Source of the DNA: VAZQ01 sp035293945
GTDB lineage: Bacteria > Pseudomonadota > Alphaproteobacteria > Rhizobiales > Xanthobacteraceae
DNA: 64,000 nt
Reading direction: 5' to 3'
NCBI GenBank assembly: GCA_035293945.1
Contig: DATGLV010000043.1
Coordinates: 110,750-174,749 of the forward strand
In this document: one piece after another, positions 32,572 to 40,710 of the stretch
Layout: each line of letters starts with the position of its first letter
Numbering within the stretch: position 1 is the stretch's first letter
Notes under the pieces: generated by a model
Told to the model about the DNA's origin: nothing
Seen by the model: the letters and a program-made list of their open reading frames with translations, nothing else
Databases searched by the model: none
Position numbers and translations under genes: made by a program

Positions 32572-33645
32572 ATGAACATGAACAACGAGCAGACGTTCAT
32601 CTCGCTGATCGCCGGCGGGCGACTGCTTGGAGCGCTGGCGCTTTCCGGGCTGGCCCTGCTCGCGTCCGGGACCATCCGGGCGCAGGAGAAGCCGGCCGCG
32701 GGCGGCGCTCTCACGCCGCTCACCGTCGAGCTCGGCGACGTGTCGCTCACCAAGCTGCCGTTCATCATGGCGGCCGACAACGGCATCTATGAGAAGAATG
32801 GCCTCAAGGTCAGCCAGTACATCACGCCTGGCGCCGCGCAGGCGGTGCGCGGATCGGGAGTGATCGTGCCGCCTGAGAACATCAAGACCATGGTGGGCGA
32901 GATCAACATCGGTGGGGGCAGCCCCACCATGGTGCGCATGACTTCGGTCGCGACCGCGCCGCATCGCGTCATCCTCGCCACCACCGACGACGTTTCGCGG
33001 TTCCATGTCATCAGCCGCGCCGACATCACCGATCCGCACGAGCTCAAGGGCAAGCGCATCGGCTATGGCAATCTCGGTGCGCTCGATCATTTCTCGATGA
33101 TCTTGTTCCTGCGCAAGCTGGGCTTGGATCCCGAGCGGGATGTTTCGATGTTCTCGAACGGCAATGGCCCGCAAAGCATCGCCAAGGGGCTGGTCGACGC
33201 CTTTGCGGGCACCGACATCGCTCTCACCGCCGCCAAGCAGATGGGCCTGCGCGACCTGGTCGACCTCGGTCAGTATCACTTCGTGATGCCGGGTTCGGGC
33301 GTCAATGCGCTCGCCGAATGGCTGCCGAGCAACCGCGACACCGCCGCCCGCTTCATGCGCGCGACCGTCGAGGCGATTGCGCTGATGAAGACCGACAAGA
33401 AGGCGGCCTTCGCCTCCATGACCAAATGGTACGGCATCAGCGATCCGGCAAAGCTCGAAGCCGTCTATGCCGAGGCAAGCCAGCTGCCGCGCAAGCCCTA
33501 TCCGTCGATCGAAGGGCTCAAGGTGATGCAGACGATCTACACTTGGCGCGAGATGGTGCGGCACCAGCCGGAGGACTTCACCGATCCGAGCTTCATCGCC
33601 GCGCTCGATACGTCGGGCTACATCGACAGCCTGTATCATCGCTGA
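32572..33645 (+). CDS. NMT1/THI5-like ABC substrate-binding protein
   Basis: A 357-residue exported binding protein of the NitT/TauT class. It has a signal peptide to about 38 (LALLASGTIRAQ), then LTVELGDVSLTKLPFIMAADNGIYEKNGL, split here as VSLTKLPFIMAADNG plus IYEKNGLKV, the typical NMT1-like opening. ATG 32572 follows GGAGG. No permease or ATPase gene is nearby, so it is an orphan that must use a distant transporter. Ligand unknown. Confidence 0.82.
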   Translation: MNMNNEQTFISLIAGGRLLGALALSGLALLASGTIRAQEKPAAGGALTPLTVELGDVSLTKLPFIMAADNGIYEKNGLKVSQYITPGAAQAVRGSGVIVPPENIKTMVGEINIGGGSPTMVRMTSVATAPHRVILATTDDVSRFHVISRADITDPHELKGKRIGYGNLGALDHFSMILFLRKLGLDPERDVSMFSNGNGPQSIAKGLVDAFAGTDIALTAAKQMGLRDLVDLGQYHFVMPGSGVNALAEWLPSNRDTAARFMRATVEAIALMKTDKKAAFASMTKWYGISDPAKLEAVYAEASQLPRKPYPSIEGLKVMQTIYTWREMVRHQPEDFTDPSFIAALDTSGYIDSLYHR

Positions 33646-33725
33646 GATGGCTCACCGGCTTTCTGGTGAGAACATGCACCAACGAATGATGTGGCAGAAG
33701 CGCTGCGATTCCAAGGTGGGGCGCT

Positions 33726-34148
33726 TTACGTCTCGCAATCTGAAGCTCTACGGATCGAGAAAATTGTCCGATTTCGCTCGTCAGCTCGCTCGTAAGCGAG
33801 AGTGTCTACAATGCGTTGCACCAACAACAGTCCGAGTCCTCCGACCGGGCGCTCGTCCACGCCGCCGGACAGATCCGGCTTTGGCGCCGAACGGGGGTCG
33901 AACATCATGCCTCGATCCACCACCTCGGCGTTCACCCGGTCGGGCAGCACCATGACGCTGACCCGGGTCGGCGCTTCGCGGGCGCCGCTGTGAGACGCAA
34001 CGTTTGTCAATAATTCGTCGAGGACGAGAGCCACGTGGTGGGTCGCGCGCGCATCAACGCCGCAGTTGGTGAGAAACGTCATCACCTGCTCGGTCAGGGC
34101 CGATATGGCTTGCGGCTCGGCGACGAGCTCGGTGGCGAATTCACGCAT
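33726..34148 (-). CDS. RsbW-like anti-sigma factor/HATPase protein 2
   Basis: 140 residues of the HATPase_c_2 (serine kinase RsbW/SpoIIAB) class. The N box is LVLDELLTNVASHSG, the G1 box VVDRGMMFDP and the G2 box GGLGLLLVQ. In such systems the kinase inactivates a STAS antagonist and may hold a sigma factor. It is the last gene of the minus-strand set with a second kinase and a STAS protein. Confidence 0.8.
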   Translation of the reverse strand: MREFATELVAEPQAISALTEQVMTFLTNCGVDARATHHVALVLDELLTNVASHSGAREAPTRVSVMVLPDRVNAEVVDRGMMFDPRSAPKPDLSGGVDERPVGGLGLLLVQRIVDTLAYERADERNRTIFSIRRASDCET

Positions 34149-34513
34149 GCGGCTTGCCCATTCCAGAGCCGTCGCGGCAGGATAGCGGCCGATGTCGTCG
34201 GATTGCGGGCTGCCGGATTAGAATCGATGAATCGTTGTACATGGGTGCGCAACTGATGCAAGAGCGATACCCCTTGGGAGCTGCCGCGTGTCACCAGGGC
34301 GGAGGCCGAGGATGGAGAGAACCATTTGCGATCGCCTCGAAGAGGCGGCATCAACCAGTGAGCCGAGCAATGCATGTATCGCCTCGATCATTTGATCGAC
34401 AACGCGGCCTCTCGATGCTCGTTTTCGCGCATTCTCAACTGGGCCACGAACCCGTTCGTCGATAACTGCTGCGCGGGCGCATGTCCTGCGCTTTCGCTCG
34501 GCGAGGCCGTTAA
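34149..34513. other. Gap between the two anti-sigma-like genes, no confident gene
   Basis: 365 bases. Some minus-strand stretches look protein-like in different frames (for example HQLRTHVQRFIDSNPAAR in one and QLRMRENEHREAALS in another), which would fit a decayed gene. No family is recognisable and I do not call one. Confidence 0.25.
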
Positions 34514-34999
34514 TCAAGCTCGCTTCGCTGGGCAGGGATCTTCTGACGGGTTAGGACAAGCTGCGGATCGAGGCGGAGCCGTCCGCAAGCGCAAGGTGAG
34601 GCGGTTGCAAACGCCATCGTGGCGGTAGGTTACCTCGGACGCATAGGAGCGCACCAGACGCAGCCCCAAGCCGCCGATATGAGCGGCCTCGATCGTATCT
34701 GACACCGGCAGCTCGGGCGCCGCGGTCGGATCGAAGGGGCGCCCCGAATCGGTGATCTCGACGTCGAGGCCGCTGTCTCGCCTCGTCAATGTCACGCCGA
34801 GCTGAGCGGGCCCGTCGGGCTTGATGCCGCCATGCTCGAGCACGTTGGCGGCGATCTCGGCGACGCAGATGCGGGCTCCGAACGCGGTCCGTTCGGCAAT
34901 GCCCCAGTGCCGGCCTACTTCCTCGATCCAAGCGTCCGCCGCTGAGATACCGTCAGGCGTGACCCGGAAGGTGCGCGTCTGGCCGTCTCCGCTCGACAT
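34514..34999 (-). CDS. RsbW-like anti-sigma factor/HATPase protein 1
   Basis: 161 residues, HATPase_c_2 domain. N box CVAEIAANVLEHGG, G1 box ITDSGRPFDP, G2 box GGLGLRLVRSYA. It starts 9 bases after the STAS gene, the usual order of a partner-switching pair. The C-terminal tail (PNPSEDPCPAKRA) is extra. It should phosphorylate the STAS protein at its conserved serine. The sigma factor it controls is not in the window. Confidence 0.82.
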   Translation of the reverse strand: MSSGDGQTRTFRVTPDGISAADAWIEEVGRHWGIAERTAFGARICVAEIAANVLEHGGIKPDGPAQLGVTLTRRDSGLDVEITDSGRPFDPTAAPELPVSDTIEAAHIGGLGLRLVRSYASEVTYRHDGVCNRLTLRLRTAPPRSAACPNPSEDPCPAKRA

Positions 35000-35008
35000 C
35001 GATTCCCA

Positions 35009-35356
35009 TCAACCGCTTTGCAAGCCAAGCGCCGCTATCGCCTCGGATTCGGACCGCACCATCGGCAGCAGATTGGCCAGCCCGGATGTGGTCAGCACCT
35101 CGCTCACCATATCGCTCGGGTTGAGCAGTACAAGTCGTCCGCTTCGGCGTGACAGCGTCTTGGCCGCCGAGACCAGATGGCGGATGCCGATCGAGGCGAT
35201 GAAGGTCACGCCACTCATATCTATGATCAGGTTCTGCTTGGCCCCGGCAACCGTCGCCAACGGCAAGGCGATCGCCTCGGCCCCTACGATATCGAGCCGA
35301 CCCACCAGGGCAATGCGCGAGATGGGCCCTTGGTCCTCGGAAGTTACGATCTGCAT
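35009..35356 (-). CDS. STAS-domain anti-sigma factor antagonist (SpoIIAA/RsbV-like)
   Basis: 115 residues, a complete STAS domain. The phosphorylation site block is DMSGVTFIASIGIRHL with Ser55 at the conserved position. In the unphosphorylated state such proteins trap the RsbW-like kinase and free the sigma factor. It is directly upstream of an RsbW-like gene and downstream of a tail-anchored protein gene. Confidence 0.85.
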   Translation of the reverse strand: MQIVTSEDQGPISRIALVGRLDIVGAEAIALPLATVAGAKQNLIIDMSGVTFIASIGIRHLVSAAKTLSRRSGRLVLLNPSDMVSEVLTTSGLANLLPMVRSESEAIAALGLQSG

Positions 35357-35473
35357 TTGTCCCTGGCTCCTCTATCAGGGACTTACGACAACAGTATTAT
35401 ATGACAGTCTGGTGACAAAGTGGGTGTCGGCTGTGTTTGCCCGGCTGAGCTTGGCTCTTGGGCCACCAAGAGA

Positions 35474-35977
35474 TCAACTCAGGAGCAGGGCCGCCGCACC
35501 AACCGCGCATGACACGACCGCGACCGCCACAAGCCAGATCACCCCGACCAGGACCCAGACTGAACAGGACGCGGGCCGCTCGGCCAAAACCGCCGGGCCG
35601 GACATTTGCGGCTCGAGCCTGGGCTCGGCGCGCCGCAGCGTTGCTGCGGCCTGCTCGATCTCGGCCATGTCGCGTGCGAGCTGGTCGGGTGCCACCGGCG
35701 CAAAGGATGCCGCCGACCTCCCGGCTGCCCCGGCGCCGATAATCGAGGAGGCAAGCTCGGCATGGGCGCGCCGCGGATCCCCACGTCCGCTACCGTGACC
35801 AGCACCTTCGACGGACGCAGGCTCCGCCAGTGATGGCCGCGTCGCGCCGACAGCATCTCGATCAAGCTCACGCAGGGTCGCGCTACGTGCGGCCGCCAGA
35901 TGGTTGACGGCACTCCAGGCTTGGTTCCAGTCCGAGCTGTCGGTCGCCTCGGCGCCGCGCGCGTCGATGTTCGACAT
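35474..35977 (-). CDS. Hypothetical tail-anchored membrane protein
   Basis: 167 residues. Mostly polar with a helical middle (QLARDMAEIEQAAATLRRAE) and one C-terminal membrane segment (VWVLVGVIWLVAVAVVSCA), so it is probably anchored with its N-terminus in the cytoplasm. First gene of the partner-switching set by position, 117 bases upstream of the STAS gene. No family recognised, and coding status rests on length, context and the clean membrane segment. Confidence 0.55.
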   Translation of the reverse strand: MSNIDARGAEATDSSDWNQAWSAVNHLAAARSATLRELDRDAVGATRPSLAEPASVEGAGHGSGRGDPRRAHAELASSIIGAGAAGRSAASFAPVAPDQLARDMAEIEQAAATLRRAEPRLEPQMSGPAVLAERPASCSVWVLVGVIWLVAVAVVSCAVGAAALLLS

Positions 35978-36249
35978 GGCAATATCCGAGCGGTATGTAG
36001 ATCCTTTGCAGCTGGTATCACGACCGCGGCCAAATTGCCGCGTTTATCGATCTGTAACCTTAATCCGTCCGCAGGTTAGCACCCCGAAACTCACGACCGT
36101 TGCGGAAGTGGAGATCCGGCGCTGATAGGTGCTGTCCGGCTGGCGCCGGCGGTGCGCAGGGCCGGCCCCCTGCATGAGCTCGGATGCGGCCTCGTTGGCC
36201 AAATCGTGCAAATAATGTATGTTAATGAACGTTTTGTGGGGCATACGGC

Positions 36250-37389
36250 ATGCGCGCCGCGCGTCTGACCATGCTGGTCCTCCTGGCGGGCGGAGGACTT
36301 GCCTACCTGGGTTTCAGCCGCGGCTTGTGGACTGCGGCCGCGCCCTCCGCCCCGCGTGCGGCTGCCGCGATTCCGGTCTCTGCCCGCGCGGCCGCACGCA
36401 CGGATGTTCCGGTCGAGATCGCCGGGCTCGGCACCGTCCAAGCGCTGAACAGCGTGTTGGTGCGCTCACGCGTAGACGGGCAGATCGTCAAGGTGAACTA
36501 TTCCGAAGGCAAGGATGTTCACGCCGGCGACGTGCTGGTGGAGATCGACCCGGCGCCCTACCAGGCCGCGCTCGCGCAGGCACAAGCCAATAAGCTCAAG
36601 GATCAGGCCCTGCTCGACAATGCCCGCCTCGATCTCGAGCGCTACGCAAAATTGGTCAAAAGCGGAGCCACCAACGCCCAGCAGCTCGACACGCAAAGGT
36701 CTCTGGTCGATCAGCTCGATGCCACCGTGAAGTCCGATCAGGCCGCCATCGATATGGCGCAGGTGCAGCTCAGCTACAGCTATATCCGCGCGCCTTTCGA
36801 CGGCAAGGCCGGAACGCGCTTGGTCGATGTCGGCAACATCGTGCGCGCGACCGACACGACCGGCGTGGTGACCATCAACCAGATCCACCCGATCTTCGTC
36901 GACTTCGCGCTCCCCTCCGATTCGCTACCGCGCATCCGCACCCGCGCGAAGGGAGGCGACATCGGCAACATCAAGGTGACGGCGCTCGATGCCGGCGGGC
37001 AGGAGCTCGCTGTCGGTAAGCTTGACGTCATCGACAATCAGATCAACGTCGCGACCGGGACGATCAACTACAAGGCCGTGTTCGACAATGCCGACGAAAC
37101 CCTGTGGCCGGGCGAATTTGTCAACGTTCGCGTTGAGCTCGAGGTCCTGCACGGCGTGATCGCGGTGCCGGTGACGGCGGTGCAATACGGGCCGGACGGC
37201 CCCTATGCGTTCGTGGTCGGGCCGGACCGCAAGGTGCAGAAGCGGGCGATCAAGACCGGGGTCGTGAACAAGGTTTCCGCCGTCATCACGAGTGGGCTCG
37301 AAGCCGGCGATATGGTGGTGACGGACGGTCAGTACCGGATCGAGTCGGGCAGCACCGTGGAGGTGCTGGGGAAGCCGGCGGAGGGTTAG
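36250..37389 (+). CDS. RND efflux periplasmic adaptor (membrane fusion protein)
   Basis: 379 residues, MdtA/AcrA class. N-terminal membrane anchor or uncleaved signal (MLVLLAGGGLAYLGFSRGLW). The lipoyl-like half is VLVRSRVDGQIVKVNYSEG, an alpha hairpin lies at about 100-165 (LAQAQANKLKDQALLDNARL), then the second lipoyl half SYIRAPFDGKAG and beta-barrel domains. It joins the permease to an outer-membrane channel, which is not encoded here. It is followed after 29 bases by the permease gene. Confidence 0.92.
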   Translation: MRAARLTMLVLLAGGGLAYLGFSRGLWTAAAPSAPRAAAAIPVSARAAARTDVPVEIAGLGTVQALNSVLVRSRVDGQIVKVNYSEGKDVHAGDVLVEIDPAPYQAALAQAQANKLKDQALLDNARLDLERYAKLVKSGATNAQQLDTQRSLVDQLDATVKSDQAAIDMAQVQLSYSYIRAPFDGKAGTRLVDVGNIVRATDTTGVVTINQIHPIFVDFALPSDSLPRIRTRAKGGDIGNIKVTALDAGGQELAVGKLDVIDNQINVATGTINYKAVFDNADETLWPGEFVNVRVELEVLHGVIAVPVTAVQYGPDGPYAFVVGPDRKVQKRAIKTGVVNKVSAVITSGLEAGDMVVTDGQYRIESGSTVEVLGKPAEG

Positions 37390-37418
37390 GGCTGTGAGCA
37401 CGCATCGAGCCTAGCGGG

Positions 37419-40400
37419 ATGAACTGGTCAGCACCCTTTATACTTCGGCCGATCGCCACCACGCTGCTGCTGACCGGCATCACGTTGGTCGGTCTCGTCG
37501 CCTATCTGGTGCTGCCCATCGCCGGCGTTCCGCAGGTCGACGTTCCGACCATACGCATCACCGCCAACCTGCCGGGCGCCAACGCCGAGACCATGGCATC
37601 ATCGGTCGCGGGGCCGCTGGAGCGCCAGCTCGCGCAGATTTCCGGGGTCACCTCGATCAGCTCCTCGAGCTCGCTCGGCGAGAGCGACATCCAGGTCGAC
37701 TTCGATTTGAGCCGCAACGTCGACGCGGCGGCGCAGGACGTGCAGACCGCCATCAGTGCGGCCGGCGGGCAGCTGCCGAAGAACATGCCCAATCCGCCGA
37801 CCTACGAGAAGGTCAACCCCGCCGATGCGCTGCTCATGTCGGTCGCCGTGACCTCGAAGGATCTGCAGATTTCCGTGGTCGACGACTACGTCGAGAACTA
37901 CCTGGCGCCGAGCATCTCCCGCGTCACAGGTGTGGGCCAAGTCGATTATCACGGGCAGCAGAAGCCATCGGTCCGCATCCAGATCAATCCGACGGTCGCA
38001 TCTTCGATGGGGATCAGCCTCGAGGACATCCGTGCTGCGATCGCAACCGCGACCGTCGACGCCCCCAAAGGCACGCTCGACGGCCCCAAGCAATCGCTGA
38101 CGCTCGATGCAACCGATCAGATCTATGATGCGGCGGCTTTCGAATCCGTGATCGTCGCCTATCGCAGCGGCGCGCCGGTGCGCATTCGCGATGTCGGCAA
38201 GGCGATCAACGGCGTCGAGGATGTCCGCCAGGCCGCATGGGTCGACGGCGAGCGCGCCGTGATCATCGATGTCCACAAGCAGCCGGGCTACAACATCAAC
38301 GAGACCGTGCAGCGGGTGAAGGATATTCTGCCCAGCCTGCAGCGCTCGCTGCCACCCTCGGTCAAGCTGCATGTGCTCGGCGAGCGCACGCAGACGATCC
38401 GCGCTTCGGTCGCCGACGTCCAGTTCACCATGGCGGTGAGCATCGGCCTCGTCGTGCTGGTGATGTTCCTGTTCCTGCGCCACTCCCGCGCGACCATCAT
38501 CCCGAGCGTCACCATCCCGGTCTCGCTTCTGGCGACCTGCGCCATCATGTATCTCCTCAACTACACCATCGACAACGTGTCGTTGATGGGGCTGACCATC
38601 GCGGTCGGCTTCATCATCGACGATGCGGTCGTCATGGTGGAGAACATCATGCGCCACATCGAGGACGGCAAACGTTCCCTCGAGGCGGCGCTGATCGGCT
38701 CGCGCGAGGTCGGTTTCACCATCGTCTCGATGACGCTGTCGCTGATCTCGGTGTTCATACCGCTCCTGATGATGGGCGGGCTGATCGGGCGGCTGTTTCG
38801 CGAGTTCGCCGTCACGGTCTCGATCGCCATCCTGATGTCGGGCGCGGTGTCGTTGACGCTTACCCCGATGATGTGCGGATGGCTGCTGAAGACCGAAGCG
38901 GGCGGCGGCGAATGGCGGATCTCGGCCTTGCTTGAAGCAATCTATCAGCGCTCGCTCTCCGTCTACGATCGTTCATTGCGATGGTCGCTGCGCCATCGGC
39001 CTTTCATGCTCTTCCTCATGGGGGCGACGCTCGCCGCCACGGTCGCGCTCTATCTCGCCATCCCGAAGGGATTCTTCCCGCAGCAGGACAACGGCATCAT
39101 CCTGGGCACCGCCGAGGCCGGGCAGGACATCTCGTACAGCTCCATGGTCGAGCGGGTGCATGAGATGGGCAAGCTGGTGAGCCAGGATCCCGACGTGCAG
39201 ACGGTCTGGTATTGGGTGGGCGCCAACCCGACGGTCAATACCGGGCGCATCACCGTCGAGCTCAAGCCGTTCAATCAGCGCAAGTCGACTGCAACCCAGG
39301 TGGTGGCGCGCCTGCGCCGCGCGACCACCAAGCTCCCCGGCATCGCCTTCTTCGCCCAGGCGCGCCAGGACGTGCAGATCGGCACGCGGGTAAGCAAGAC
39401 ACAATACCAATATGTGCTGCAGGATCCGGACATCGCCGAGCTGTTCAAGTGGGCGCCGATCGTGCTCGACAAGATGTCCAGGCTGCCGGCGCTCGCCGAT
39501 GTCACCGGCGATCTGCAGGCGACCGCGCCGCGCATGATGCTCAAGATCGACCGCGACGCGATCGGCCGCCTGGGTGTCACGCCGCAAGCGATCGACGACA
39601 CGCTCTATGATGCGTTTGGACAGCGGCAGGTTGCGACCGTGTTCAGCCAGCTCGATCAGCATCGGGTGATCCTCGAGGTTGACCCGCGCTTCCAGGAGGA
39701 TGCTTCCTCGCTCGGCGCGCTCTATGTCCGCTCGGGGAGCTCGGGGCCATTGGTGCCGCTCTCGGGCCTGACCAAGCAGGAGGTTTCGGTCTCGCCGCTT
39801 ACCATCAACCACCAGGATCAATTCCCCTCCGTCACCATCTCGTTCAATCTGGCGGGAGGGCACTCGCTTGGCGACGCGCTTGACGCGATTGCCGACATGG
39901 AGCGCTCATTGGCGCGCCCGGCGGGCCTGACCGCCGTCTATCAGGGTTCGGCCAAGGTTTTCGAGACCTCGCTCGCCACGCAGCCCTATCTGATCGCCGC
40001 CGCCATCATCGCGGTCTACATCGTGCTCGGCATTCTCTATGAGAGCTTCATCCATCCGATCACGATCCTCTCGACGCTGCCGTCGGCCGGGGTCGGCGCG
40101 TTTCTCGCCTTGATGGTGCTCAATTATGATTTCTCGCTGATCGCGCTGATCGGCATGATCCTCCTGGTCGGCATCGTGAAGAAGAACGCGATCATGATGA
40201 TCGATTTCGCGCTGGTCGGCGAGCGCGTGCGCGGGCTGGCGCCGCAGGATTCGATCTACGAGGCCTGCCTGTTGCGCTTCCGCCCGATCATGATGACCAC
40301 CATGGCGGCGCTGCTCGGCGGATTGCCTTTGGCGCTCGGCACCGGCGCCGGCTCGGAGCTGCGCCGCCCGCTTGGCATCGCCATCGTGGGCGGCCTTCTG

Positions 40401-40529
40401 CTCTCGCAGTTCCTCACCCTCTACACCACGCCGGTCGTCTACATCTATCTCGCCAAGATCGGCTGGCGGAAGCGCGCAAAGGAAACTCATCCCGCCGCCG
40501 AAGTCGGCGCGCTCAGCGCCGCGGAATGA
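37419..40529 (+). CDS. RND efflux permease, AcrB/MdtB-like (HAE-1 family)
   Basis: 1036 residues, full length for the hydrophobe/amphiphile efflux family. Membrane segment 1 begins FILRPIATTLLLTGITLVG. The proton-relay segment 4 contains GFIIDDAVVMVENIMRH with the paired acids, segment 10 has LVGIVKKNAIMMIDFAL, and large periplasmic loops lie between. The trimer exports drugs, detergents or aromatic compounds driven by protons. It forms an operon with the adaptor. No local TetR-type repressor is visible. Confidence 0.94.
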   Translation: MNWSAPFILRPIATTLLLTGITLVGLVAYLVLPIAGVPQVDVPTIRITANLPGANAETMASSVAGPLERQLAQISGVTSISSSSSLGESDIQVDFDLSRNVDAAAQDVQTAISAAGGQLPKNMPNPPTYEKVNPADALLMSVAVTSKDLQISVVDDYVENYLAPSISRVTGVGQVDYHGQQKPSVRIQINPTVASSMGISLEDIRAAIATATVDAPKGTLDGPKQSLTLDATDQIYDAAAFESVIVAYRSGAPVRIRDVGKAINGVEDVRQAAWVDGERAVIIDVHKQPGYNINETVQRVKDILPSLQRSLPPSVKLHVLGERTQTIRASVADVQFTMAVSIGLVVLVMFLFLRHSRATIIPSVTIPVSLLATCAIMYLLNYTIDNVSLMGLTIAVGFIIDDAVVMVENIMRHIEDGKRSLEAALIGSREVGFTIVSMTLSLISVFIPLLMMGGLIGRLFREFAVTVSIAILMSGAVSLTLTPMMCGWLLKTEAGGGEWRISALLEAIYQRSLSVYDRSLRWSLRHRPFMLFLMGATLAATVALYLAIPKGFFPQQDNGIILGTAEAGQDISYSSMVERVHEMGKLVSQDPDVQTVWYWVGANPTVNTGRITVELKPFNQRKSTATQVVARLRRATTKLPGIAFFAQARQDVQIGTRVSKTQYQYVLQDPDIAELFKWAPIVLDKMSRLPALADVTGDLQATAPRMMLKIDRDAIGRLGVTPQAIDDTLYDAFGQRQVATVFSQLDQHRVILEVDPRFQEDASSLGALYVRSGSSGPLVPLSGLTKQEVSVSPLTINHQDQFPSVTISFNLAGGHSLGDALDAIADMERSLARPAGLTAVYQGSAKVFETSLATQPYLIAAAIIAVYIVLGILYESFIHPITILSTLPSAGVGAFLALMVLNYDFSLIALIGMILLVGIVKKNAIMMIDFALVGERVRGLAPQDSIYEACLLRFRPIMMTTMAALLGGLPLALGTGAGSELRRPLGIAIVGGLLLSQFLTLYTTPVVYIYLAKIGWRKRAKETHPAAEVGALSAAE

Positions 40530-40535
40530 TCATTT

Positions 40536-40673
40536 GTAGGGTAGGCAAATGGCTTCGCATTGAATTTGATTGATGCGAGGCGTCGCGCAATTTTGCCCAC
40601 ATAGTTTGAAGGCCATCTCGTATGTAGGGGCGCCCCTTTTGAGCGCCCGGGCGGCCACAAGCGCCGCCTCTAC
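40536..40673. repeat. Two palindromic repeats between convergent genes
   Basis: 40536-40600 is a variant of the GTAGGGTGGGCAAA...GCGCAATTTTGCCCAC element seen at 61825 and 62034. 40624-40673 is a second palindrome with outer arms GTAGGGGCG and CGCCTCTAC and an inner GGGGCGC/GCGCCC stem around TTTT. Either could terminate transcription between the RND operon and iorB. Confidence 0.5.
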
Positions 40674-40710
40674 AAACGGCGACCCCGAGCTCGGCAAATT
40701 CCCTCGCGGA

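Noticed and set aside
33651..33670. Hairpin CTCACC/GGTGAG after the NMT1-like gene as a terminator
   Set aside because: Only six pairs, and no T-run follows.
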